64,000 bases of DNA from Elmis aenea (taxonomy: Eukaryota > Arthropoda > Insecta > Coleoptera > Elmidae). A program made the translations under genes and the position numbers. This document shows positions 41,546-53,124 of this stretch, piece after piece. The stretch spans positions 6,241,222-6,305,221 of the forward strand of contig OX393583.1 of the NCBI GenBank assembly GCA_947652605.1. The letters are read 5' to 3'. Below the pieces are notes generated by a model. It had not been told where the DNA came from, searched no databases, and was given only the letters and a program-made list of their open reading frames with translations. How positions within the stretch are numbered: the stretch's first letter is position 1; each line of letters starts with the position of its first letter.

Positions 41546-41593
41546 GACGATCACGGCCAGTACTATTTTCAGTACTATTTTAACCTCTAAACT

Positions 41594-43185
41594 TGAACGT
41601 TTCTAGTGCAAGTTTGTTATTTTAAATGCAACACCCTGTATATTTTTACGTTTTCTGTTAGACAATTCAATTGCCTTTAAAAAATTTTAAGCATGTCTTT
41701 TACCTAAAATCAATATTTTTCGAGTTACAGCCTCTTTTATATTTTTTCGAAAAAATAAAAATGCAACGCAAATTATTTAATAGCGTCGTTAGTAGAGTAG
41801 TTACTAAAAAGTGTTAAATACAAAAGTTGTTTGGCATCACGAGCTGCATAAACCTGCACTATTTTTTAATATACAGGGTGTTTAGTTTTCGAGAACCGAC
41901 ATGCAAGTTTGTTATTTTAAATGCAACACCCTGTATATTTTCACGTTTTCTGTTAGACAATTCAATTGCCTTTAAAAAATGTTCAGCTTGTCCTATACCT
42001 AAAATCAATATTTTTCGAGTAACTGCCACTTTTATATTTTTTCGAAAAAATAAAAACGCAACGCAAATTATTTAATAGCGTCGTTAATAGAATAGTTACT
42101 AAAAAGTGTTAAATACAAAAGTTGTTTAGCATCACGAGCTGCATAAACCTGCACTATTTTATAATATACAGGGTGTTTAGTTTTCGAGAACCCACATGCA
42201 AGTTTGTTATTTTAAATGCAACACCCTGTATATTTTTAGGTTTTCAGCTAGACAATTCAATCGTCTTTAAAAAATGTTAAGCATGTCCTATACCTAATAT
42301 CAATATTTTTCGAGTAACTGCCACTTTTATATTTTTTCGAAAAAATAAAAATGCAACGCAAATTATTTAATAGCGTCGTTAATAGAGTAGTTACTAAAAA
42401 GTGTTAAATACAAAAGTTGTTTGGCATCACGAGCTGCATAAACCTGCACTATTTTTTAATATACAGGGTGTTTAGTTTTCGAGAACCCACATGCAAGTTT
42501 GTTATTTTAAATGCAACACGCTGTATATTTCCACGTTTTCTGTTAGACAATTCAATTGCCTTTAAAAAATGTTCAGCTTGTCCTATACCTAAAATCAATA
42601 TTTTTCGAGTAACTGCCACTTTTATATTTTTTCGAAAAAATAAAAATGCAACGCAAATTGCTTAATAGCGTCGTTAATAGAGTAGTTACTAAAAAGTGTT
42701 AAATACAAAGGTTGTTTGGCATCACGAGCTGCATAAACCTGCACTAGTTTACAATATACAGGGTGTTTAGTTTTCGAGAACCCACATGCAAGTTTGTTAT
42801 TTTAAATGCAACACCCTGTATATTTTCACGTTTTCTGTTAGACAATTCAATTGCCTTTAAAAAATTTTAAGCATGTCCTATACCTAATATCAATATTTTT
42901 CGAGTAACTGCCACTTTTATATTTTTTCGAAAAAATAAAAATGCAACGCAAATTATTTAATAGCGTCGTTAATAGAGCAGTTACAAAAAAGTGTTTAATG
43001 CAAAAGTTGTTTGGCATCACGAGCTGCATAAGCCTGCACTATTTTTTAATATACAGGGTGTTTAGTTTTCGAGAACCGACATGCAAGTTTGTTATTTTAA
43101 ATGCAACACCCTGTATATTTTTACGTTTTCTGTTAGACAATTCAATTGCCTTTAAAAAATGTTAAGCATGTCCTATACCTAAAAT
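41594..43185. repeat. 295-bp satellite array derived from an ACAGGGTG/CACCCTGTA element
   Basis: About 5.4 tandem units occur; the landmark ACAGGGTGTTTAG lies at 41873, 42168, 42463, 42758 and 43053, exactly 295 bp apart each time. Each unit carries both an ACAGGGTG and, 70 bp later, a CACCCTGTATA block. The array therefore looks like a palindromic-end element that became tandem. The repeated 82-codon open frames within it are one unit translated several times and are not genes. A minus-oriented single remnant lies at 50630-50790. Confidence 0.9.
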
Positions 43186-43609
43186 CTTTATAAAACGGTG
43201 CAAAGTTTTTGAAGTCATCTCTAACAGTTCCCGAGAAAAACGCCAAAAACCAGACCCCTGCAAAAGCCGAAATTTGTTCGGAAAAAGAACAACCTCGTTT
43301 CACAAAAAAAAAACTTCGTTATTTTTAAGGTATTTGCTTTTTTTTTAGAAATCCCCCAAAATTTTTCCAGTTTCCATTGAGATTTTTTAATCGTAACATA
43401 GCCTCATCATAGTTAATAATTGTTAGTTAACATATCTACTATTGGTTTATGAAGCCTGGAGGTGATTGCTTTGTTTAAAAAATAATTACCCCAACGTGCA
43501 AATTTTCTTAGCTATAAAATACTTTATTTCAGTAATTACACAATAAATTTTTGGGTCACCTGTATTATCTTTTATCACAATGTAAGTCTGTTTTCAAGTC
43601 GTATATTAC

Positions 43610-44720
43610 CCATTGCTTTAAAAATTCCGTTAATACGTAAAACAACAAAAAAGATTTTCAATGTCATCAATGCACAATGAATAGATAATACGCCATGTTT
43701 GTTGCCAGTCTTTTATCAATTTTTGGTGATGTCGGACTTACGCTACCCCTGTGTGCGGTATTAGTAGTAATTATAATTATTTTCGGTCGATTTAAACTAA
43801 CCTAAGTGTCTTTAAGATTTTGGATATTAGCAGTTGCACGTCTTAAAAAGGTAAAATACGTATTTGTTGTTTAATTCAGTAATTTCAGCTGATCAGAAAA
43901 TTGCAGTAGTTTTGTCACGTATTAAATTTATATGCCTTAGTTATTAGATATCACACATGTATTCCTGTTAGCAAACGTCCCTTTGAATGCTAATATGGTT
44001 ACTTTTTAAAACTTGTATTGGCCTAATTTTGGTACTCGATGTAATAGAAAATGTCTGCCAATCATGGCCGAGAGTTTTTTTTTTTCCTAACGGCTTGCAC
44101 CATCTTTGCTTGATTCATAAGTTGTCCTTGTTTAAGTTATCAATGCTTACTTAATAATGTTGTATTAATTAGGTTTGATTGTTATCTATGAATCCGTCTA
44201 TAGGACACTGAAACGTCTCTTATCACTGAAAATGTTAGGTGTCAGATAAGCGTAGGGGAACATTTTATCAGTCAAAGATTTTACCATTTGCACGCATCTC
44301 TCGGTTTGAAAATTTCAGCTAAAATACGGTATTAATAGTTACAAATGCGTGAAGTAAACAAATTTTGTAAATTTAAAATCGATTTCTTTCGTAGTTTAAA
44401 AGTTGTTTGCTGATATGGGACGATCAAAGTTAGGGAGTATTAAGATAATTTTCCTGTAGAGGCTTAATTATTGAAACGGCGCACTTACCGACTTATTTTG
44501 TAAAATTCTATTGTGAAATTCTAATATGTAGATCTTATGGTACTATCACAATTAAATTGTTTTTTTTTTTAACTATCAGATGTTTGGTATGTTCGTAAAT
44601 GGAAGGACCACATCACTAAGATATTGGACGTGCAGTTCCTCGATAATAATTGGAATTCCTAGTCTACAGTATGTGCCTTCAAATGGCAAAAGAAAAAACT
44701 ATGTGAGTCCTTTTTTAATT
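43610..44720 (+). ncRNA. amplified exon-cassette locus, + strand copy A2 (putative lncRNA 5' part)
   Basis: Exon 1 here, ending at 43850 (CGTCTTAAAAAG|GTAAAATACG), is a clear relative of the A1 exon 1 (ending 37631) and of the minus-strand copy ending at 56944. Shared blocks are AACAAAAAAGATT, AGATAATACGCCAT and GGATATTAGCAGTTGCACGT. A candidate next exon starts at 44580 (TAACTATCAG|ATGTTTGG) and reaches a possible donor near 44702 (ACTAT|GTGAGTCC). A candidate terminal exon starts at 49330. The satellite at 44.9-48.6 kb would then be intronic. Transcription is inferred only. Confidence 0.4.
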
Positions 44721-44934
44721 CTGCAGTTCCAAAAGACATTTTTTTATTATTTAAAGGAAGAAATATATAATTCTGGAATATAATTTAACCAATGTTATAT
44801 GCAAGGATCAGTTAAAACTTGATGAAAACTTAATTCCAATTTATATATTTTATTATTAACAGTACAATTGCTTGCATTTTTTGTTTTTTGTTCATTTCAG
44901 TTAAAATATGTTTAGTGAGATAATATTTTTATTA

Positions 44935-47900
44935 GGCTTCCTAAGTTTTAAAATTAACTGAAGAGTTTCACTAGGGTCGTACTGACATGTACATTATAAC
45001 ACAAAAATTTAATAATGGGTAGGACGTGCGTAATAATTATTTCAAAATTATTGCGTTTTTGGTAAAATTATTTAAAGTGTTATAACATTTTTATTAGTCA
45101 TTCCTAATGTTTGAAATTTGCCTGAGAGGTCCAATAGGATTGTACTCGTATGTAGGTGTCATCAAAAAAATGTAGAAATGCGTAGGACATGCGTAATGAA
45201 TTTTTTAATAATTGCTGTACCTTTAGCGAATTATGCAAATCGCTCTAAAAGGTTTATTAGTCAGTCCTAAGTTTTGAAATTTGCAGGAGTGCTTCACTAG
45301 GGTTGTACTGACATGCACGCTACATCAAAAAAGTTTACACATGCGTAGGACATGCGTAATTAATATTTCAAAATTATTGCGTTTTTGATAAAAATATTTA
45401 AAGTGTTATAACATTTTTATTAGTCATTCCTAATGTTTGAAATTTGCCTGAGAGGTCCAATAGGATTGTACTCGTATGTAGGTGTCATCAAAAAAATGTA
45501 GAAGTGCGTAGGACATGCGTAATTAATTTTTTAATAATTGCTGTACCTTTAGCGAATTATGCAAATCGCTCTAAATTGTTTATTAGTCAGTCCTTAGTTT
45601 TGAAATTTGCAGGAGTGCTTCACTAGGGTTGTACTGACATGCACGCTACATCAAAAAAGTTAACACATGCGTAGGACATGCGTAATTAATATTTCAAAAT
45701 TATTGCGTTTTTGATAAAAATATTTAAAGTGTTATAACATTTTTATTAGTCATTCCTAATGTTTGAAATTTGCCTGAGAGGTCCAATAGGATTGTACTCG
45801 TATGTAGGTGTCATCAAAAAAATTTAGAAGTGCGTAGGACATGCGTAATGAATTTTTTAATAATTGCTGTACCTTTAGCGAATTATGCAAATCGCTCTAA
45901 AATGTTTATTAGTCAGTCCTAAGTTTTGAAATTTGCAGCAGTGCTTCACTAGGGTTGTACTGACATGCACGCTACATCAAAAAAGTTTACACATGCGTAA
46001 TTAATATTTCAAAATTATTGCGTTTTTGATAAAAATATTTAAAAGTGTTATAACATTTTTATTAGTCATTCCTAATGTTTGAAATTTGCCTGAGAGGTCC
46101 AATAGGATTGTACTCGTATGTAGGTGTCATCAAAAAAATGTAGAAATGCGTAGGACATGCGTAATGAATTTTTTAATAATTGCTGTACCTTTAGCGAATT
46201 ATGCAAACCGCTCTAAAATGTTTATTAGTCAGTCCTAAGTTTTGAAATTTGCAGGAGTGCTTCACTAGGGTTGTACTGACATGCACGCTACATCAAAAAA
46301 GTTTACACATGCGTAGGACATGCGTAATTAATATTTCAAAATTATTGCGTTTTTGATAAAAATATTTAAAGTGTTATAACATTTTTATTAGTCATTCCTA
46401 ATGTTTGAAATTTGCCTGAGAGGTCCAATAGGATTGTACTCGTATGTAGGTGTCATCAAAAAAATGTAGAAGTGCGTAGGACATGCGTAATTAATTTTTT
46501 AATAATTGCTGTACCTTTAGCGAATTATGCAAATCGCTCTAAAATGTTTATTAGTCAGTCCTAAGTTTTGAAATTTGCAGGAGTGCTTCACTAGGGTTGT
46601 ACTGACATGCACGCTACATCAAAAAACTTTACTCGTGCGTAGGACATGCGTAATTAATATTTCAAAATTATTGCGTTTTTGATAAAAATATTTAAAAGTG
46701 TTATAACATTTTTATTAGTCATTCCTAATGTTTGAAATTTGCCTGAGAGGTCCAATAGGATTGTACTCGTATATAGGTGTCATCAAAAAAATTTAGAAGT
46801 GCGTAGGACATGCGTAATGAATTTTTTAATAATTGCTGTACCTTTAGCGAATTATGCAAATCGCTCTAAAATGTTCATTAGTCAGTCCTAAGTTTTGAAA
46901 TTTGCAGGAGTGCTTCACTAGGGTTGTACTGACATGCACGCTACATCAAAAAAGTTTACACATGCGTAGGACATGCGTAATTAATATTTCAAAATTATTG
47001 CGTTTTTGATAAAAATATTTAAAAGTGTTATAACATTTTTATTAGTCATTCCTTATGTTTGAAATTTGCCTGAGAGGTCCAATAGGATTGTACTCGTATA
47101 TAGGTGTCATCAAAAAAAATTAGAAGTGCGTAGGACATGCGTAATGAATTTTTTAATAATTGCTGTACCTTTAGCGAATTATGCAAATCGCTCTAAAATG
47201 TTTATTAGTCAGTCCTAAGTTTTGAAATTTGCAGGAGTGCTTCACTAGGGTTGTACTGACATGCACGCTACATCAAAAAAGTTTACACATGCGTAGGACA
47301 TGCGTAATTAATATTTCAAAATTATTGCGTTTTTGATAAAAATATTGAAAGTGTTATAACATTTTTATTAGTCATTCCTAATGTTTGAAATTTGCCTGAG
47401 AGGTCCAATAGGATTGTACTCGTATATAGGTGTCATCAAAAAAATTTAGAAGTGCGTAGGACATGCGTAATGAATTTTTTAATAATTGCTGTACCTTTAG
47501 CGAATTATGCAAATCGCTCTAAAAGGTTTATTAGTCAGTCCTAAGTTTTGAAATTTGCAGGAGTGCTTCACTAGGGTTGTACTGACATGCACGCTACATC
47601 AAAAAAGTTTACACATGCGTAGGACATGCGTAATTAATATTTCAAAATTATTGCGTTTTTGATAAAAATATTTAAAGTGTTATAACATTTTTATTAGTCA
47701 TTCCTAATGTTTGAAATTTGCCTGAGAGGTCCAATAGGATTGTACTCGTATGTAGGTGTCATCAAAAAAATTTAGAAGTGCGTAGGACATGCTTAATTAA
47801 TTTTTTAATAATTGCTGTACCTTTAGCGAATTATGCAAATCGCTCTAAAATGTTTATTAGTCAGTCCTAAGTTTTGAAATTTGCAGCAGTGCTTCACTAG

Positions 47901-48618
47901 GGTTGTACTGACATGCACGCTACATCAAAAAAGTTTACACATGCGTAGGACATGCGTAATTAATATTTCAAAATTATTGCGTTTTTGATAAAAATATTTA
48001 AAGTGTTATAACATTTTTATCAGTCATTCCTAATGTTTGAAATTTGCCTGAGAGGTCCAATAGGATTGTACTCGTATGTAGGTGTCATCAAAAAAATGTA
48101 GAAATGCGTAGGACATGCGTAATGAATTTTTTAATAATTGCTGTACCTTTAGCGAATTATGCAAATCGCTCTAAAATGTTTATTAGTCAGTCCTAAGTTT
48201 TGAAATTTGCAAGAGTGCTTCACTAGGGTTGTACTGACATGCACGCTACATCAAAAAAGTTAACACATGCGTAGGACATGCGTAATTAATATTTCAAAAT
48301 TATTGCGTTTTTGATAAAAATATTTAAAGTGTTATAACATTTTTATTAGTCATTCCTAATGTTTGAAATTTGCCTTAGAGGTCCAATAGGATTGTACTCG
48401 GATGTAGGTGTCATAAAAAAAATGTAGAAGTGCGTAGGACATGCGTAATTAATTTTTTAATAATTGCTGTACCTTTAGCGAATTATGCAAATCGCTCTAA
48501 AATGTTTATTAGTCAGTCCTAAGTTTTGAAATTTGCCTTAGAGGTCCAATAGGATTGTACTCGTATGTAGGTGTCATAAAAAAAAATTTAGAAGTGCGTA
48601 GGACATGCGTAATTAATG
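44935..48618. repeat. higher-order satellite: 326-bp units made of two diverged 163-bp halves
   Basis: The landmark CCTGAGAGGTCCAATAGG lies at 45121, 45447, 45773, 46089, 46415, 46742, 47069, 47395, 47721, 48047 and 48373. The period is 326-327 except for one 316-bp unit that lost the GTAGGACATG segment. Each unit is two related halves, one starting CTGAGAGGTCCAATAGGATT and the other AGGAGTGCTTCACTAGGGTT. Both halves contain GCGTAGGACATGCGTAAT and TTATTAGTCA-TCCTAA-TTTGAAATTTGC. The array ends with a half-unit jump (48536, 163 bp later). Units are near identical, so it is recently homogenised. Confidence 0.95.
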
Positions 48619-48647
48619 TTGTATGTAGGTTTGGCTTGCACCCGGGC

Positions 48648-49071
48648 ACGGTCTACTACACAGGTTGGGAAACTCCCATATAAAACCGACTGAGGCCGGT
48701 AGGTAACTAGTTCCGTAAATTATCCCACAGAGGCGATAAGTCTAAGAACCATTCGCCATAAATGATCACTAGATGGCGATACGTCTAAGAACCGGTTCGT
48801 GCACAAGATTTTGACATAATCAGCGAGATTTATAAGCTTTCAAGCTTTCGCTTAAAAAATTCGAATTTAATCAATCAGATAATGTATATAAAAATGTTTT
48901 AATTGAATTTTTAAGTCAGGTTTGTTTAAAATAGGTTCTTAAACTTAATCGCCATCTAACGGATTTTTATGGCGAATGGTTCTTAGACTTAATCGCCGTC
49001 TAGCGGAAATTTATGTCGAAAAGTTCCAGATTTTTTGACAGGCTTCCTAACCTGTGTAGTAAGTAGACCGT
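48648..49071. mobile_element. 424-bp inverted-repeat element inserted in the 29-bp minisatellite
   Basis: The ends ACGGTCTACTACACAGGTTG and the mirror CAACCTGTG-like / AACCTGTGTAGTAAGTAGAC CGT are inverted. Internal TCTAAGAACCATTCGCCAT blocks are also mirrored (about 48735 and about 48972). Both flanks read GCACCCGGGC, either a target duplication of about 9-10 bp or simply adjacent minisatellite units. Confidence 0.75.
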
Positions 49072-49076
49072 GCACC

Positions 49077-49290
49077 CGGGCTCTATTGTAGGTTTGGTTT
49101 GCAGCCGGGCCCTATTGTAGGTTTGGTTTGCAGCCGGGCTCTATTGTAGGCTTGGTTTGCAGCCGTGCTCTATTGTAGGTTTGGTTTGCACCCGGGCTCT
49201 ATTGTAGGTTTGGTTTGCATCCGAGCTCTATTGTAGGGTTGGTTTGCACCCGGGCTCTATTGTAGGGTTGGTTTGCACCCGGGCTCTAAT
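49077..49290. repeat. 29-bp minisatellite (CTCTATTGTAGGTTTGGTTT GCACCCGGG)
   Basis: Seven full units occur at a strict 29-bp spacing (TATTGTAGG at 49084, 49113, 49142, 49171, 49200, 49229, 49258). A further partial unit lies on the far side of the inserted element at about 48622-48647. Substitutions are few. Confidence 0.9.
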
Positions 49291-49329
49291 GCATGTAGGA
49301 ATATTTGTACATATATATTTTGTTACAGA

Positions 49330-49490
49330 TTGCTTGTGAAATCGCCCAACAATAATTGAAGAATCAACTGCCTGCACAAGACCATCATCAATCAGGAGAA
49401 TCAACTAGGTAGCTTATAACAATGTAAAATAAAATAATACAACTGTAGATATATTTGAATTGTTTAATAAAATGTAATCATAATTGTACA
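49330..49490 (+). ncRNA. candidate terminal exon of copy A2
   Basis: A good acceptor (TATATTTTGTTACAG) ends at 49328 and is followed by ATTGCTTGTGAAATCGCCCA, without a long frame. AATAAA-type signals occur at about 49430 and 49467. A possible donor (ACTAG|GTAGC) would make it internal instead. Support is only from splice-signal strength and its place downstream of the satellite. Confidence 0.3.
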
Positions 49491-49522
49491 TTAAAGAATA
49501 TAACAATACAGTAATTTTTATT

Positions 49523-49890
49523 AATTAAGACACTAACGTAGGAGAAGATAATAGTAAATTAAGACACTAACCTAGGAGAAGATAATAGTAAATTAAGACA
49601 CTTAAGTAGGAGAAGATAATAGTAAATTAAAACACTTAAGTAGGAGAAGATAATAGTAAATTAAGACACTTAAGTAGGAGAAGATAATAGTAAATTAAGA
49701 CACTTAAGTAGGAGAAGATAATAGTAAATTAAGACACTTAAGTAGGAGAAGATAATAGTAAATTAAGACACTTAAGTAGGAGAAGATAGTAAATTAAGAC
49801 ACTTAAGTAGGAGAAGATAGTAAATTAAGACACTTCAGTAGGAAAAGATAATAGTAAATTAAGACACTTCAGTAGGAAAAGATTGCAGAT
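49523..49890. repeat. 34-bp minisatellite (AAGACACTTAAGTAGGAGAA GATAATAGTAAATT)
   Basis: About ten to eleven units occur at 34-bp spacing (49527, 49561, 49595 and so on). Two later units are shortened by loss of ATAATAG, and the final units drift (CACTTCAGTAGGAAAAG). There are no spacer-like variable segments, so it is not CRISPR-like. Confidence 0.92.
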
Positions 49891-50024
49891 CAAGACACTA
49901 CAGTGGGAGAGGAAACGACAGCCCCCCTGATCCAGACGCACAAGGGCCCTGTTTGTCGCAGCTTGCAAGTCCGTAGCCTTGCCAGTTCCGATAACCAGGG
50001 CCCAGGTGCACTAATGGTGCCTGT

Positions 50025-50152
50025 CCACGTGAGAGTAAACTACTCTCCGTAGCAGCGTCGCCAAGGATACAGCCAATCGGGAGTTACTCTCAGGGGCTGT
50101 ATCCCTGGCGACGCTGCAGTTTACTCTCATGTGGACAGGCACGCAGTCTGAC
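50025..50152. mobile_element. hairpin MITE, copy 2 of the 13456-13595 family
   Basis: It starts TGGTGCCTGTCCACGTGAGA and ends GTGGACAGGCAC. The right arm lacks the CTATCGAGAGTAG segment, so it is internally shortened compared with copy 1 (128 against 140 bp). The left flank CTAA and right flank GCAG do not give a clean TTA duplication. Confidence 0.8.
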
Positions 50153-50629
50153 CACACACATTTAGGTGCATTGATGAATAAGAAAGATGCATTCAAAACA
50201 AGAAAGCAACTATCCACCCGAGGTGCGATCAAGTCTACATTCAAGCAAGAGGACAGCCCGGTTGCATGAGCGTTCCAGCATACATAGAGTAAAAGAGACC
50301 TCGGTCTACAAGGACCTCGGAAACCACCAATATCAAGTCATGGCGCCTCTATGTAAGTGCACGTCATACGGATGAACAGTGCCCCCTTGTCCACCAATTA
50401 AGTTGAATATTGAAGTAAGTCTGACCACACGTGCATTGATACCCAAGAAAATTTAAAATGTAAGGAAGATACAGTCCATGCATAAGAATAGTAGCAGTAA
50501 TAGGCACAAGAACAGTAATTAAAAATAATTCACCACACTACGAGTCACGTGAGGCAACTGCTGCTCCGGGAATCTTCCAGATGATGTCTGATAGAGATTC
50601 TGAAACAATCATAAATATTAATTTATTGA
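50153..50629. other. moderate-GC stretch between the satellites and the - strand cassettes
   Basis: An imperfect direct repeat of about 45 bp is present (GTCTGACCACACACATTTAG at about 50145 and GTCTGACCACACGTGCATTG at about 50411). No coding frame has recognisable content. The two minus/plus open frames near 50.0-50.4 kb overlap the MITE. Confidence 0.4.
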
Positions 50630-50790
50630 TTTTAGCTATGGGGCATGCTTAAGATTTTTTAAAGGCAATTGAATTGTCTAACAGAAACCGTAGAAATATA
50701 CAGAATGTTGCATGTCGGTTCTCGAAAACTAAACACCCTGTACATTAAAAAATAGTGCAGGTTTATGCAGCTCATGATGCCAAAAAATAA
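50630..50790 (-). repeat. single remnant of the 295-bp satellite unit, opposite orientation
   Basis: It reads as the reverse complement of the 41.6-43.2 kb unit: TTTTTTAAAGGCAATTGAAT, then TCTCGAAAACTAAACACCCTGTA, then GTGCAGGTTTATGCAGCTCA. Its presence on this side in inverted orientation supports an inverted duplication of the whole locus. Confidence 0.8.
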
Positions 50791-50936
50791 AACGAGAATC
50801 TTAAGCAAAAACCAATGTGACACCTAGAATGACATATCGGGAAGGTGGAACAGGCAGTTCCCCTAAACCGTAAAATGAAGAAGGCATTTCGCTAAGGAAT
50901 TCAACAGCATTGGTTAAAAAACAATATAAAAATTAC

Positions 50937-51937
50937 CTTCAATGTTAATTAGCAAAAAAGGTTTTCCTCGTTGGACCACGACTGGTAGTACATGTTCGTT
51001 AAATTACGGTACGAGTTCCAAAACATTCCCTGAAGATTTCTGAGCAGACGACTGATGGTCCGACGACGACGAAATGCATTGAATTCCGACACGTCTGAAG
51101 TATGTCTGAAAACAATATACATTGTAAATAAATAATCATACACTTCAAGTTTAACTTTTAAAATTAATAAGTTATTATTACAATAAGCGAAGGCAGCTTA
51201 AGATAAAACGACCTGCCTCATTCATACAACTGTTTTACTGCAAACATTCAAAAAATACTCACACTTGCAAAATGATCACAAGAAATATTAAAGTTTTGAG
51301 GTTAAAATCGTAGTTTAAAATAGTACTGGCCGTGATCGTCAATGAGCGAGGCGGCACATCCACTAACATGTAAAACCAAAGAGATAAAATTATTTAATTC
51401 ATTGTGTAATTCTAATGTGCCGCCTCGTTCATTTATTGATCAATACTAAGTTGCTGTAACATGGGTTGCCTACATCTCAGGCGCTTTATCACCTTTAAAG
51501 AGTTAATTTGATTTTTTACTTTTAAATTGTGCATTACAACTTCAAAACTGATTAACTGTGATGCAAGTGAACTTTTTTAATTGTGTTAAGCTAATACAAA
51601 ACAACAATTTCAAAAAACAGCCCAACACGTAGAAATTTCCATGAAAAATTGTAAATTATAAAGGATAGACTAAAATCTTTGCACTTTTGTAAGGAAGCAA
51701 AGCAAAAAATATTAAATCTACGAGCATTTGTTAATTACAAACTAAATTTAATAACAATTATTTACTCTCAGATGGTTCAAATGATTAATTAATTGTTTTT
51801 ATAAGAAATAAGCAAAGTGCAAAGGTTATAGTCTATTTTTTAAACTAAAACAAATTTAAATCACTCACCCTTTTGGTTTTTCACAAGAAGACTCCATGAC
51901 ATCCTGTCGTCATTCCCTCATTTTCATCGAAAAATAT
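50937..51937 (-). ncRNA. amplified exon-cassette locus, - strand copy D
   Basis: On the minus strand, exon 5-type segment 51937-51869 (CTGTTACAG|ATATTTTTCG to AAAAGG|GTGAGT) is followed by the stem-loop (51433-51341). Exon 2-type segment 51105-50937 (TTGTTTTCAG|ACATAC to TTGAAG|GTAATT) follows. All borders match those of copy A1, although the segment order differs. The exon 2-type segment keeps the block CATCAGTCGTCTGCTCAGAA, but its reading frame stops early. Confidence 0.45.
51341..51433 (-). ncRNA. 93-nt stem-loop, copy 3
   Basis: The arms are AATGAGCGAGGCGGCACAT (51341-51359) and ATGTGCCGCCTCGTTCATT (51415-51433), and 18 of 19 positions pair. Exact length conservation with copies 1 and 2 holds although the loop has diverged. 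Confidence 0.75.
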
Positions 51938-52075
51938 CTGTAACAACAATACTTTATTAATAACAATTAAAATTAAGTGTACTTGATTTTATTAAAAAAA
52001 TTTATCGCATTAATAGATCGGGATATAAATTGTAACAATTACCAAGGAATTAATTAATTCACTTATTTCCACCTA

Positions 52076-52269
52076 CAAAGTGCACTCGAAAATAAACAAT
52101 GAGAGACTTGGGGATTTAGAGTAGGAAGATCGTCTGCAGAAAACACCTTTAAATTAAAAAATGTAAAAAATACCGGCAGCCATTTAGTACTCATCGTTTT
52201 TAAAGAAGCTTTCGATGAAGTGAATAGGACGAAGCTTTGGCAAATAATAAATTTAAGGAACAACCAATA
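52076..52269 (+). mobile_element. non-LTR reverse-transcriptase fragment, left part
   Basis: Plus-strand translation gives a GFRVGRSSAENTFKL-like stretch and VFKEAFDEVNRTKLWQIINL, the finger/palm motifs of LINE reverse transcriptases (GF---RS--D and KAFD-V-R--LW). The frame is degenerate. It is cut at 52270 by the mariner-like element and continues at 53125. Confidence 0.65.
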
Positions 52270-53124
52270 TACGAGGGGGGATCCAAAAATAACCGGAATT
52301 ATTTTCTGAGGGGCGAGCCCCTTTTAGTTCGAGCTTCTCGTCCTAGGAGAATATTCTAGAAACCCTTCTGCATCAGCGTGCCTACTGGCGTTGCTGTGTG
52401 TTGCTGCGTTCGGCTTCACTGAATTTTTTTCGAAGACTCTTTCAATGCGTTTTCCTAGAATGTTTCCTGCTATGGAAAATAAAAAGCAAACAATTGTTAT
52501 GCTACAGACAACTTACAAAGAAGTTGCTCGCAAGTTTACAAATGGTTTTTCCGTTTTAAACAAGGCGAAATGTTGACTGACGATCAACCTCGGCCCAGGC
52601 GTCCTTTGACCAACTGAAGATACGAATTCGTCTAGCCATCTTGGAAAACCGTCGTCGGACCATTTATGAACTTGTGACGTTGACTGGAGTGTCGTGGAGT
52701 TCCTATCAGCGAATTTTATTGGAAGATTTGGGTATGAAACAAGTTGCAGCAAAATTTGTGCCTCGCTTAATCACGCCTCAACAAAGAGACAATCGCATAC
52801 CATGCGATGAAGAAGCAGTTGAAGGCTGACCTAACCAGATCCCCCCCCAAATCATGATCGAAGACGAATCTTGGTGCTATGGTTACGACCCCGAAACGTA
52901 GCAGCCAAATTTCACTGCCCAAAGTTCTTGTTAATCAGCCATCACAAAATAGGCAGATGCGTTGAAAGAGTCTTCGAAAAAAAATCACTGAAACCGAACG
53001 CAGCAACTCATAACGTCAGATGGCACACTCATGCAGAAGGGTTTAAAGAATATTCAACTAACACGGAAAGCATTTACTAATAGAGGCACGCCCTCTAGAA
53101 CATAATTCCGGGGTCCCCCTCGTA
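52270..53124 (+). mobile_element. dead mariner-like element
   Basis: The ends TACGAGGGGGGATCC and the mirror GGGTCCCCCTCGTA are inverted, and the element sits at a TA. Remnants of a mariner-type transposase are spread over several frames: the helix-turn-helix part with LGMKQVAAKFVPRL (about 52729-52775) and the start of the catalytic core EDESWCYGYDPET (about 52860-52900). Frameshifts, stops and a large internal deletion (about 855 bp against a usual 1.3 kb) show it is dead. The uninterrupted host sequence exists at about 63.73 kb. Confidence 0.8.

Noticed and set aside
41827..43165. Three near-identical 74-82 codon frames
   Set aside because: They are the 295-bp satellite unit translated repeatedly, with ends set by the repeat and not by gene structure.
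49523..49890. CRISPR-like regular repeat array
   Set aside because: The units are contiguous 34-bp tandem repeats without unique spacers, in a eukaryotic genome.
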